In this document: piece after piece, positions 1 through 11,067 of the stretch
Numbering within the stretch: position 1 is the first letter of the stretch
Layout: every line of letters starts with the position of its first letter
NCBI RefSeq assembly: GCF_000350225.1
Contig: NW_005179222.1
Location: forward strand, 12,095 to 76,094
Source of the DNA: Chondrus crispus
Taxonomy: Eukaryota > Rhodophyta > Florideophyceae > Gigartinales > Gigartinaceae
DNA length: 64,000 nucleotides
Reading direction: 5' to 3'
Program-made: the position numbers and the translations under genes
Notes under the pieces: model-generated
Database searches by the model: none
The model's input: the letters and a program-made list of their open reading frames with translations, nothing else
Told to the model about the DNA's origin: nothing

Positions 1-170
1 ATTCGAAGGCCCCGGCGGAACGACCTCACCGATAAGGTCGCTCCCAAGGTGGTCGATGGCCTCGTATGCCTCATGACGTCGAAAATATATAACGTCTTGG
101 GCTCCGTGGCCACCGAAGGCAACGCGTTTAAGCCCCACACGATCGCCGTCGACACGTGCTCGGGCTACAA
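1..170 (+). mobile_element. Ty3/gypsy-like retroelement scrap
   Basis: A short open frame across this edge segment ends in a VDTCSGYNL stretch, which resembles the active-site neighbourhood of a retropepsin. The similarity stops at about 170, exactly where the duplicated acetyltransferase segment begins. It is therefore a fossil fragment cut by the window edge on one side and by the duplication breakpoint on the other. The family call rests on one motif and is tentative. Confidence 0.4.
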
Positions 171-2215
171 CCTAACACATACAGCTCATTTCAACTCACC
201 TCAAACAAACTCCTCACAATGTCTCGTGTCAGTTCATCAATCAAATCTTCCAAACGCACTCAGGGCAAGTCTACCCAAACCACCTCCAAGTCCCTCACGA
301 AAACTACCGTCAAAATCCATGAGGCCCCAACCAGCCGCCTTTTGACACAACTCACTCGCTTGCAGGACCAAGAAGCCGGCTGGAATCAGACAACGTTTGA
401 TCTCTCGGTTTCAAAACCCACCATCGCCGTCGTCTATGATAAAAATGGAGCCATAGTCGGGTCTGGCACTCTGAATGCCATGTCCCCTCAAAGCTTTTGG
501 ATGGGCAACGTGTTTGTTGCCGAGAGCATGAGGCGCCGTGGAATTGGTTCCAAGTTGGTCTCGGAGCTTCTGAGCCACGCTGAAGCAAAGAAGTAAGTAT
601 ACTTGCATTTCTAATGCCCTGTATCTCGCCTCTATCTCTTTCCTCCACGCCTCTTTCAATCACATTCTCTAACATCCGTTTTCATTAATCCATTGTCTAC
701 CCCTGTTCGCAATGTCTCGTGTCTTTTTAGGAGCCGATCTTCCGTTGTCCTCACCTCCACAGATCTCGGAATGGGAATGTACAGCCGCCTCGGCTTTAAA
801 GTCGTACCTAGCATCAAGATCGTCATGTACGCAAGACCGCCTACAGTCGCCCCGACTCGTTCCAGCCTCAAGCCAAGAGTCCCAAGCAAGGCCGAACACG
901 AAGAGGCAATCAAGTTCGATGAAAAGTCCAATGGTGCATCACGCGCATCGATGCTGCGGAGCATCTATAAGCAGTACGGGATGTGTGCAGTTTTGAAGTC
1001 TGGCTCGTCTATCGTGGCAGTTGCGTGGGGTCGGTACCTGGCAAGTCCTACAAAGGACCACCAGCCGGAGTTACAAATCGGACCCGTAGTTGCAAAGAAG
1101 TCTGAGTATGCGGCTAGCGTGACCGGGGAGCTTCTGAGAATGGACCAGGGCGGGCGTTCTGCAAAGAAGGGTATGTGTGGGAGTGCAATGGTTCTATCTG
1201 TGCAGCGAGGGAATGACAGCAAGCCTGGGATGCGGGCGTTTGAGTCAGTTGGATTTATGAAGATGGGAGAGATGCCGTACATGCGGAAGACACTTGGGAG
1301 GTCTTCGAGTTCATCTGATTCGAAGCTAGACCTTGTACGGGCAAGCTCATCATACCATGCGATGGCATGGTGGGATCTTGCATAGGCATGTCCAGTCATG
1401 CCCAGCGCTTGCAAACGAACAAGCAAGATGCTGAAAATCTCCTTTTTGGAGAGACACAATGATACAAACGCGAATTGACTTTCTAGGACCACGCCTGAAC
1501 TTTAATGTGCCAACTTAACCAAGGCGTATAACTTATATAGATTCTTTGTTTCCTTCTAGCAAGTAGATCATATGAACATATTAAATATGGATATGTTTAA
1601 GTGCAGTATTCACATGTACATACCGCTTTCGCTCCTGTCGAGTGCAGTTCCTTGATCGCGTTGCAACAATAATGTGAGCCCTTCACTGACTTACATTATT
1701 GTTTCAATAGTGTGACTTAGCTGCGCTCATTTATAACTTTTGTACAAGCTATGGAATACGACAGAACGTCCATATTGAGATTCGTGCATATCCTTGTGTT
1801 CCATATTGACATAACTATGTCGGTATAGCTTTTCGGCATCGCTCCACCCCAACCGAAGTACGCGCTATAGAACCGCTTCCGTGAGACGCGCTTTGACTTG
1901 CCTGCAGCATATTCCCAACTTTTGTATATGGCCTCCTCTTTCCTGTCTCACAAGTCCGAGTAGACAGAGGAGGACATGCAAACACGCGCTCGTTACAGTA
2001 CTCTACACAGAAATTAGTTTCCTTGTCAGGCCTTTTCCAAGCAGATCTTGTTACAAAATTGTCTTGCCAACATGCCCAAGATTGACTAACATAGCAAGAG
2101 GACATTATCTCAAAACTACTGCTACACAAACCAGAGAGGAAGTGAGAACTTCATAGAGTAACTTCGATCTGCGACTGCACTTAAATGAAAAAGGCCAACA
2201 AAAGTCTTTGATAGA
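170..2215 (+). repeat. tandem duplication, copy 1 (near-identical tract)
   Basis: This segment recurs at 4675-6720 in the same orientation with an offset of 4505 bp. By eye I found a single clear substitution in about 2 kb (position 829 versus 5334). It carries the whole GNAT gene from 48 bp upstream of the ATG and about 830 bp of 3' flank. Homology continues beyond 2215 to about 3340, but with many substitutions and large gaps. Confidence 0.93.
219..1385 (+). CDS. GNAT acetyltransferase, copy 1 (two exons)
   Basis: Predicted N-acetyltransferase of 342 aa. Exon 1 is 219-592, the intron is 593-730 (GTAAGT donor, TTTTAG acceptor after a pyrimidine-rich tract) and exon 2 is 731-1385; the summed length is a whole number of codons. 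The acetyl-CoA loop MRRRGIGSK lies at residues 104-112 and the YSRLGFK strand/helix at 142-148, both typical of GNAT folds. Residues about 175-315, with IGPVVAKK and a late GFMKMG, resemble the second, YitH/HolE-type acetyltransferase domain found behind GNAT domains in bacterial and eukaryotic proteins. Substrate is unknown. The N-terminal 35 residues are Ser/Thr/Lys-rich and may be a leader or disordered tail. The coding sequence is nearly identical to copy 2, but the TATA box of copy 2 is missing here, so this copy may be silent or use a new promoter. Confidence 0.85.
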
Positions 2216-3300
2216 CATATGAGAAGGAGACACGACATATGAAATGGATACACCCTCCCTCGCGGCGCGGTCCATATTCTTGTTTTTGGCGATTAAGCCA
2301 TTTTGTTCGTTTTGTTACTGGTGACGTGATGTTCCTGCCAAGAGCCGTCCCCGCATTGTTCTCTAGTGTCTATCGGACAGTTAGTGCTCATATGAGGACA
2401 AAAGTTATTTTACTTTTTCCAGCCAACCAGACTCGCGATTTTACTTCTGTTTTTTTAAACCAGAAGGCCATCACCACACGTAAAGCACTTGTATGTCGAT
2501 TCTAGTGAAAACCAACTCGTTGATGCATATAAAGATGTTCAAAAGAAAAAGTCAGCTTACAACAAGCATTTTTCTTAAAGCTAATTTTATGCCAGCAGCA
2601 TAAAAAACATTGCGTTGAGGGCTTTCCATTCGGTTCTAACTTCCGAAAAAGTTAAAACCAATCAATCTACGAAAGAAAAAACGAAACCGTGGCCATCAAA
2701 ATTGAAAAGAAATAAAATGTGCAGACTTTTATGTTATGCGAACGCTTGGTCGGAGAGACACTAGCTAGTTGTTCACAAAAAAATTCTTCAACACCGATAC
2801 GACGCCCGGGGGCATGTTTATATGATTGATAATATTGAAGGCTTCCGCTCGTGGGAAGTCACGCGTAGTCAAAAATGAATAAAGTGGTATCCTCTATTTT
2901 TTACGGGGTCCAGAACATCTGTCTCTATCTATACTCCTGTTCCCAGAGGGCTGTTACAGCCTGAGGTTTGCCAGCATCAGCGGATACGAAGGGTATATTT
3001 TGTCAGCAGATAACGGTACAGATGACGGTACCGACAGTACCGACAGTCCCGACAGTGAAATCAGTGAAGCAGGAAATTCTAAACAGCACAGTACAATACT
3101 GTGCTACAATAAGCAGTATCTCTTCATCTTTCAGGATGTAATAGAGGCAGAGTTTTACCGTTGCGGCACAGTTCGGTGTAAAACTTTGCGCTAATTAGTA
3201 TGGATGGGAGTTTTGCTCCTCTTAAATAATTAAATAAATAGAAGCTGAAGAATATGATGAGTGAAAGTTGCGTCATTTTTAAATTTTAATTTATTTAAAT
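1386..3300. other. 3' flank of GNAT copy 1, no gene seen
   Basis: Up to 2215 this is the near-identical duplicated flank. From 2216 to about 3340 it aligns only patchily to 6721-7118. The stretch 2375-2765 and most of 2846-3110 have no counterpart downstream of copy 2. The short ORFs here are AT-rich, show no recognisable motif and are not shared between the copies. Confidence 0.6.
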
Positions 3301-3334
3301 TTAAATAGAGATCGTCTTTGGTCTTATCGAGGTC

Positions 3335-3800
3335 GTGGAAACGCTTTCGGACGACAGCACCACGCCGCAACGGCCGAGCCATGCGCCGCCGCGCGCGGGC
3401 CATTCGCCGTTCCCCCGCGGGAGCCGCGTCCCCGCACGTGCGCCGCGCGCCATACCCGCGCTCGGATGCGCCGCGTGCCGGCGCCGGACGGATGGCACGG
3501 CGGCCGGCGCGGCAGCGCGCCAGTGCGGCGCAGGTCCACACGCGCACGCTGCCCACTGAACACTCGCGCCCCAGGACACAGGGCCGTCGTTAGTTTGCGC
3601 GCATGTAGACTGAGCGGCCGCGCCCGTGACACACGACCGTCACCTGTATCTGCGCGCGCCGGCCTCGCCCTCTCCACCACGGATCCCGCGCTTGGCACAC
3701 GCTGCCACCCCCCTTCTGTGCCAAACATGCGCGCTTGTCCCCTTTCCCGCCGTGTAGTCCCCGCGTCCCGCCATCTCCCCGCATCTTTATTTACAGATCC
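3335..3800. other. GC-rich, CpG-dense island
   Basis: An abrupt block very rich in CG dinucleotides follows an AT-only stretch (3280-3308) and passes into a pyrimidine-rich stretch up to about 4600. All six frames hold long Arg/Ala/Pro ORFs, as expected of any GC-rich DNA, and none shows a domain. It lies 0.9-1.4 kb upstream of GNAT copy 2 and may be a regulatory island or a foreign insert. Confidence 0.5.
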
Positions 3801-4607
3801 CCAGATCCCCACCTTCGCGCTCCGTGCCCCGCCTACGCTCGTGGTCCCCCACGCCACATTTGACAAGCCCTGCTAATTGTCACCGCTTCCCACCAGTACT
3901 TCACCCCCCCACGCACGCAACTCGTGCGAGTTGCGTTGGTGCGAGCACCAGCACCACTCCCCCGCTTCTTCCGCCCTCCGTCACTCACCAATCCACGCGC
4001 TGCCGGAAACAAGTGACAACTGTTACCGAACACCTACTGTCCTTTGTCCCCGTTTCAACTTGCTCCCCTTACACATGCTCACATGCTCAGTGTGCCACGA
4101 CACCATCCACTCCGCCGCCCACCCCCAACCCCCCTCTCCTCCCCCCGCATCCTTCCCCATGCCTCCTCTTTCGCGGACGTTGTGTGCCACCCATCCCGCT
4201 CCTACGAAACATCTCGTCACTTTCACACACCAACTCACTATACTGTACACTCTCACTAGTCATTTCTATCACTACCGTAACGTGGATTACAAACCCGTAC
4301 TTTTTTCCCGAACACGCCCTCTTGACTTGGTTTCCCTTTTTACAACTTTGGCGTTCTCATCGCCTCCAATCTTTTTGCCCCTCGGAGCTCCCTGTTGCCC
4401 CATCGGAACTACCGTCCACTGCCAACGTCTTTGTCTTTGTGCTTGTCTTTGGAAACTGTACCAAACCTCAACACAAAGCCCAGCTCAACTACCGAAATCC
4501 TTGTCCATAGTCTGCAATGAAGCATCTACTTGATCCTACATTGACTCCCACGCTGACCACCTTTGTTAAGAGCACCACCGCTCCCTAGATACACACTATT
4601 TTCCTCG
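3800..4607 (+). promoter_or_regulatory. C/T-rich upstream region of GNAT copy 2
   Basis: About 800 bp strongly biased to C and T on the plus strand, leading to a TATA box. The ORFs of 218 and 228 aa across it are low-complexity Pro/Ser/Thr/His and are most likely by-products of the bias. It has no counterpart upstream of copies 1 or 3. Confidence 0.45.
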
Positions 4608-4618
4608 CTATAAAACCT
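4608..4618 (+). promoter_or_regulatory. TATA box of GNAT copy 2
   Basis: GCTATAAAACC lies about 114 bp upstream of the ATG at 4724. GNAT copy 3 has a TATA motif at the same distance, which supports both calls. The duplicated segment starts downstream of this box (4675), so copy 1 did not inherit it. Confidence 0.65.
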
Positions 4619-4674
4619 CACCAAACCTTCCTTCCCCCAACTAAAATTCCTCACACAAACAAACAAACCAACTC

Positions 4675-6720
4675 TCCTAACACATACAGCTCATTTCAAC
4701 TCACCTCAAACAAACTCCTCACAATGTCTCGTGTCAGTTCATCAATCAAATCTTCCAAACGCACTCAGGGCAAGTCTACCCAAACCACCTCCAAGTCCCT
4801 CACGAAAACTACCGTCAAAATCCATGAGGCCCCAACCAGCCGCCTTTTGACACAACTCACTCGCTTGCAGGACCAAGAAGCCGGCTGGAATCAGACAACG
4901 TTTGATCTCTCGGTTTCAAAACCCACCATCGCCGTCGTCTATGATAAAAATGGAGCCATAGTCGGGTCTGGCACTCTGAATGCCATGTCCCCTCAAAGCT
5001 TTTGGATGGGCAACGTGTTTGTTGCCGAGAGCATGAGGCGCCGTGGAATTGGTTCCAAGTTGGTCTCGGAGCTTCTGAGCCACGCTGAAGCAAAGAAGTA
5101 AGTATACTTGCATTTCTAATGCCCTGTATCTCGCCTCTATCTCTTTCCTCCACGCCTCTTTCAATCACATTCTCTAACATCCGTTTTCATTAATCCATTG
5201 TCTACCCCTGTTCGCAATGTCTCGTGTCTTTTTAGGAGCCGATCTTCCGTTGTCCTCACCTCCACAGATCTCGGAATGGGAATGTACAGCCGCCTCGGCT
5301 TTAAAGTCGTACCTAGCATCAAGATCGTCATGTATGCAAGACCGCCTACAGTCGCCCCGACTCGTTCCAGCCTCAAGCCAAGAGTCCCAAGCAAGGCCGA
5401 ACACGAAGAGGCAATCAAGTTCGATGAAAAGTCCAATGGTGCATCACGCGCATCGATGCTGCGGAGCATCTATAAGCAGTACGGGATGTGTGCAGTTTTG
5501 AAGTCTGGCTCGTCTATCGTGGCAGTTGCGTGGGGTCGGTACCTGGCAAGTCCTACAAAGGACCACCAGCCGGAGTTACAAATCGGACCCGTAGTTGCAA
5601 AGAAGTCTGAGTATGCGGCTAGCGTGACCGGGGAGCTTCTGAGAATGGACCAGGGCGGGCGTTCTGCAAAGAAGGGTATGTGTGGGAGTGCAATGGTTCT
5701 ATCTGTGCAGCGAGGGAATGACAGCAAGCCTGGGATGCGGGCGTTTGAGTCAGTTGGATTTATGAAGATGGGAGAGATGCCGTACATGCGGAAGACACTT
5801 GGGAGGTCTTCGAGTTCATCTGATTCGAAGCTAGACCTTGTACGGGCAAGCTCATCATACCATGCGATGGCATGGTGGGATCTTGCATAGGCATGTCCAG
5901 TCATGCCCAGCGCTTGCAAACGAACAAGCAAGATGCTGAAAATCTCCTTTTTGGAGAGACACAATGATACAAACGCGAATTGACTTTCTAGGACCACGCC
6001 TGAACTTTAATGTGCCAACTTAACCAAGGCGTATAACTTATATAGATTCTTTGTTTCCTTCTAGCAAGTAGATCATATGAACATATTAAATATGGATATG
6101 TTTAAGTGCAGTATTCACATGTACATACCGCTTTCGCTCCTGTCGAGTGCAGTTCCTTGATCGCGTTGCAACAATAATGTGAGCCCTTCACTGACTTACA
6201 TTATTGTTTCAATAGTGTGACTTAGCTGCGCTCATTTATAACTTTTGTACAAGCTATGGAATACGACAGAACGTCCATATTGAGATTCGTGCATATCCTT
6301 GTGTTCCATATTGACATAACTATGTCGGTATAGCTTTTCGGCATCGCTCCACCCCAACCGAAGTACGCGCTATAGAACCGCTTCCGTGAGACGCGCTTTG
6401 ACTTGCCTGCAGCATATTCCCAACTTTTGTATATGGCCTCCTCTTTCCTGTCTCACAAGTCCGAGTAGACAGAGGAGGACATGCAAACACGCGCTCGTTA
6501 CAGTACTCTACACAGAAATTAGTTTCCTTGTCAGGCCTTTTCCAAGCAGATCTTGTTACAAAATTGTCTTGCCAACATGCCCAAGATTGACTAACATAGC
6601 AAGAGGACATTATCTCAAAACTACTGCTACACAAACCAGAGAGGAAGTGAGAACTTCATAGAGTAACTTCGATCTGCGACTGCACTTAAATGAAAAAGGC
6701 CAACAAAAGTCTTTGATAGA
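4675..6720 (+). repeat. tandem duplication, copy 2 (near-identical tract)
   Basis: Direct repeat of 170-2215. It carries GNAT copy 2 and its 3' flank. Similarity drops sharply after about 6720, where copy 2 starts to differ at roughly one base in twelve and then by large gaps. Confidence 0.93.
4724..5890 (+). CDS. GNAT acetyltransferase, copy 2 (two exons)
   Basis: 342-aa protein identical or nearly so to copy 1. Exon 1 is 4724-5097, the intron 5098-5235 and exon 2 5236-5890. It has the same acetyl-CoA loop (RRRGIG, residues 105-110), YSRLGFK segment and C-terminal YitH/HolE-like half. It has a TATA box about 114 bp upstream and a C/T-rich leader, so it is the copy most likely to keep the ancestral promoter. 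The intron splits the fold just after the acetyl-CoA loop helix. Cellular target and substrate cannot be read from the sequence. Confidence 0.88.
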
Positions 6721-8790
6721 AATATGAGAAGGAGACACGACATATGAAATGGACACACCCTCCCTCGCGGCGCGGTCCATATTCATGTTTTTGGGGATAA
6801 GCCATTTTGTTCGTTTTGCTACCGGTGACATGATGTTCCTGCCAGAAGACGTCCTCACATCGTTCTCTAGCTAGTTGTCACTAAAAAAAACTTCAACACC
6901 GATACGACGGCCGGGGGCGTGTTTATATTATTGATAAGCAGTATCTCTTCATCTTTCAGGGTGTAGTGGAGGCAAAGTTTTACCCTTGCCCTCTTTCACT
7001 TTGGTTCAGGTCCATGCTTTCGGAATTAACCATGTTGAAAAGTGTAGGTCAGGGTTGCGCTCCATCGTTCTCGACCTCGATAAGACCAAAGACGATCAAT
7101 GACGCAACTTTCACCATTTAACTAACTCTGACGAAAAGAATATGTTCGTCGCTCATTTTATATCTTGAGAAAGCAACACTTCTACAGCCAAGCAGAGGTG
7201 ACCAAGGTGTCCCCGCGAAACATGTCCCCATGTACATCTATCTTGTCGCGAGCGATGCTCTAGCAAAGTGTAAGCTTCATATGAGGACACTTGGCGAAAG
7301 AACCTTCAGTAAAGCGTCTTCTGAAAGGTGCACGTGAAGCGAGGCTCTTCTTTGAGTTATACCCTTTTATAACTTGACTTACATCGCAGTCAAAAGCCGG
7401 CTCAATCAACGCCCCAGCCTTGCCGACTGGCCCAGTTCTCAGCATGAAACCGTCAAGCAGCCGTTGGAAAGAACAGATCAAAGAAAAATTCCATATGCTT
7501 TGCGAGCGGATGCGCAGTGACTGAGACTGTTTTCCGTTTATGAAATCAAATGTCTACAACAATTTGAAGCGACAACTGCGAAGGCTTGGGCACAGCCCAG
7601 TGACCTTCAATGAACAGCTGTGCATCCCAAACTTAGACACTTGTGTTCACGTCGTCGATAGCGTATTCCCGAGAGGCGCATGAGTTCAGGGATTGTTAGC
7701 TGGACCTCTTTCCTTCGCCAGCATTTTGCCATCGTGTCTCTCCTCGTTACTGAAGGCATCACAATTCGAAGATTGTACAGTATTGGATCGAACAATCGCC
7801 GAAGCAGGGTCTGGGTAGACAGCAATGAACGGCGAGTGCCACGAAAGGGGAGCCTGTCAAAACAAATGGTCAGAAATGACTTTGTCACCGGCAACAAGCA
7901 CACACCTAAAAGAAGGGCAAACAGATCGCGATTGGCTAACAGAAAGGCCTCTCGTCATGTTCTCAATCTCGTCGCTCAATACAGCTCTTTGTGTCACTCC
8001 TCCTGTATGCTACTGCTGTACGTGTGCATCATTCGTTTCCGATGAGGGATTGAGTCGTAGAGTCATTATGTCATTTCGCCAACATCATCTGATTACCGTT
8101 TCGTCCACAAAGATGTTTTCGCGCACTTTTGACTGTAATAGTGGCGACACTTGCGTGTTTCTCTGACTCTTCCCACGTTCACTTCCCATTGGGTGTTGCT
8201 CACAGGTATAATCTCAGACAAACTTTGTTCATTGTCCGCATATCCCCACTGGTATATTAGTTGTTCATTTTTCCCCCAGTATACATCTCTTCATTGAGCA
8301 TTTCGAGGTTTCTTGTGATTCATATGAACGATTTAATATTTTTCAAGATTGTCACCTATTGATTTAAGCCAGAGCAATTGACAAATGATGGAGAATGTCG
8401 CTATTGCTGTGTCGAGAAATCTTCTCTTTTCGACACACGACCTTCTATGTTGTGGATCCTAAAATTTGTAAGCGGTCACCTAGAAGAAAATCAATATTTC
8501 TTGCTTTGTAGAGTAGAACGTGGAATGCTCAACGACAACATTCAGCATGTTACGTGACAGAATAGTAATAGCGAAACATTATAGATAGAAGTCAATCTGT
8601 TTTTCACGGCAATATAGGGTCCACTGTCTACTCCAGATGTCTATGGCGCAATAATGGGATGGAAATCTCATCGATCTTCTCTGCTCCGCGGATGTACAAG
8701 CTCAAAAAGCGTTTGCGCTTGGATTGAAGTCATTGCGAGTAAATCAGGGTTGGAAAAAGTGTCGTTTTGTTTTGGAGTTCGTGCTGAAAC
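6721..8790. other. intergenic, decayed duplicate then nothing recognised
   Basis: 6721-7118 is the diverged tail of the duplication, with a short segment at 7073-7118 in reverse orientation relative to its counterpart at 3262-3340. From 7119 to 8790 there are only short ORFs (largest 121 aa at 7680-8045) without motifs. I see no RNA gene or mobile element here. Confidence 0.5.
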
Positions 8791-8798
8791 ATAGGTCG

Positions 8799-8807
8799 GT
8801 ATAAAAG
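8799..8807 (+). promoter_or_regulatory. TATA box of GNAT copy 3
   Basis: GTATAAAAG lies about 114 bp upstream of the ATG at 8914, the same spacing as in copy 2. The surrounding sequence is otherwise unlike copy 2, so copy 3 has its own promoter. Confidence 0.65.
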
Positions 8808-8913
8808 ATGAACGTAATCTCTCACAGCGAACGAAATTATTCTTCTCACAACTCAAACAAAAGAACCTACTGTCTTCGAGATAACTATTCACTTCATCCA
8901 CAGAACCTCTAAC

Positions 8914-10081
8914 ATGTCACCCGTCCATTCCGCCCCCCACTCTGCGCGAAGCCCACATAGCAAAGCTACGCAGCTCACCTCCAAGCCTACAACCCAAACC
9001 ACCGTACAAGTCATAGGGGCCCCGGACCGCGATCTTCTGGAGCAGATTACTCGCTTTGAAGATGAGGAAGCTGGGTGGAATCAGACACCGTTTGATCTAT
9101 CAGTCACAGAGACCACCATTGTCATTGCTCACGACAAAAAGGGCACTCTGATTGGGGTCGGGACGATTCATGAGGCGTCTCCACAAAGCTTTTGGATGGG
9201 CAACGTCTTAGTATCTCAGAGCATGAGGCGCCGTGGAATTGGTTCCAAGTTGGTCTCGGAGCTTCTGAGCCACGCTGAAGCAAAGAAGTAAGTATACTTG
9301 TATTTCTAATGCCCTGTATCTCGCCTCTATCTCTTTTTCTCTACACTTCTTTCAATCACATTCTCTAACATCCGTTTTCATTAATCCATTGTCTACCCTT
9401 GTTCGCAATGTCTCGTGTCTTTTTAGGAGCCGATCTTCCGTTGTCCTCACCTCCACAGATCTCGGAATGGGAATGTACAGCCGCCTCGGCTTTAAAGTCG
9501 TACCTAGCATCAAGATCGTCATGTATGCAAGACCGCCTGCAGTTGCCCCGACTCGTTCCAGCCTGAAACCAAGAGTCCCAAGCAAGGCCGAACACGAGGA
9601 GGCAATCAAGTTCGATGAAAAGTCCAATGGGGCATCGCGCGCATCAATGCTGCGGAGCATCTATAAGCAGTACGGGATGTGTGCAGTTTTGAAGTCTGGC
9701 TCGTCTATCGTGGCAGTTGCGTGGGGTCGGTACCTGGCAAGTCCTACAAAGGACCACCAGCCGGAGTTACAAATCGGACCCGTAGTTGCAAAGAAGTCTG
9801 AGTATGCGGCTAGCGTGACCGGGGAGCTTCTGAGAATGGACCAGGGCGGGCGTTCTGCAAAGAAGGGTATGTGTGGGAGTGCAATGGTTCTATCTGTGCA
9901 GCGGGGGAATGACAACAAGCCTGGGATGCGGGCGTTTGAGTCAGCTGGATTTATGAAGATGGGAGAGATGCCGTACATGCGGAAGACACTTGGGAGGTCT
10001 TCGAGTTCATCTGATTCGAAGCTAGACCTTGTACGGGCAAGCTCATCATATTATGCGATGGCATGGTGGGACCAGGCCTAA
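8914..10081 (+). CDS. GNAT acetyltransferase, copy 3 (mosaic paralogue)
   Basis: 342-aa paralogue with the same structure: exon 1 8914-9287, intron 9288-9426, exon 2 9427-10081. Residues 1 to about 100 differ widely from copies 1 and 2 (for example MSPVHSAPHS at the start). From the SMRRRGIGSK loop (about 9215) to near the stop codon the DNA, including the intron, is almost identical. This abrupt change within one exon points to gene conversion. GNAT motifs are intact: RRRGIG at 105-110 and YSRLGFK at 142-148. The different N-terminal half could change substrate choice. A possible poly(A) signal lies at 10284. Confidence 0.87.
9215..10065 (+). repeat. conversion tract shared with GNAT copies 1 and 2
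   Basis: DNA identity by eye is about 98% over this tract against copies 1 and 2, including intron sequence, but falls to a level recognisable mainly in protein upstream of it. Confidence 0.75.
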
Positions 10082-10283
10082 ATGTGTGTATGTTGACATC
10101 TGGGCAGGAGGGATTTGGACAGTGGCGTTGGAGTTGAGTTCGATCAGATATCACTTATAGAGGATAGCATGGAGTGCAAGTGAATTGTTCAACTCGACTT
10201 GGAGCATGGTGTCTGTGTAGAAGATTTATCTCATTCTACTGTTCTTGGAAGATGTCGTTAAAAAGCTAGCTGATGCCTGTACT

Positions 10284-10289
10284 AATAAA
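10284..10289 (+). terminator. poly(A) signal of GNAT copy 3
   Basis: AATAAA about 200 bp after the stop codon of copy 3. Assigned from position only. Confidence 0.45.
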
Positions 10290-11067
10290 GTTGCGTACTG
10301 TACTCATAAATGAAATTTTAAAACTTAATTTGTTGACGACTTGCGCTCTCCTCTCTATTGTGTGTGCCCATGGTGCTGAAGTTATAGATGGGACGGGAAA
10401 ATTCATTTCTTGTAAATAGTTTCAATGCTTCTCATAAATACTTTTGGACTATAGATGGAACAGATGGTGAACAGGCAGTGCAGAACCTATCCTTTCAAGC
10501 TATCGTATGCATATGCCCAGTGTCGCTCGCTCTCAAACTATATTTCCGGATCCGCCTCAACCTTCCCAACGCCCTGCGCAAACAGCAGGCTGCTGTTCTG
10601 AGTGTTCAATGGGCCGCACGTCTGGATTTTACGTCTAAGATCGACCAGGATTCAATGCCTCAGAACGACATAGCACCTCGTAAGGCCATCCTCATGCTAA
10701 TTTTATCACTGGGTGTATGCGATGAATTGGTTTTTTCAAGGCTGATGTTGCCAACACATGCGGCCCGCAGCATATAGAATGGCTGATCTACGAAGCCATC
10801 TGCAGTATGTATGAATGTTTTCATTTCACGGAGATCGAGTAGTTTCAACAGGGTTTAGCAATGTTTCTTCATCCAAGGCTCTCCATTTATGACAATACCG
10901 CAGGTCAATAATAAATGTACAGGGTGAAATCTTTCTAAAACGATGGACAGAGTAGGCGAAGCTTGTACAGGTGAGAAAATATCTAGCACTTGCAAGATGC
11001 CGGTTGGGTTGTGTAGACGCGAGTTCTTTCTTCCTCCCCAATGAAACGATGAAAGTTCCCACGTTTT
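10290..11067. other. intergenic, nothing recognised
   Basis: Contains a 129-aa ORF (10388-10777) and shorter ones, none with recognisable motifs. No repeats or RNA genes seen. Confidence 0.4.

Noticed and set aside
1815-2156. Small ORFs (104 and 91 aa) duplicated at 6320-6661
   Set aside because: Their conservation follows from the very recent near-identical duplication and is not evidence of coding.
3230-4533. Overlapping ORFs of up to 228 aa on both strands
   Set aside because: They lie in extreme GC-rich or C/T-rich DNA, are low in complexity and exist in nearly all frames.
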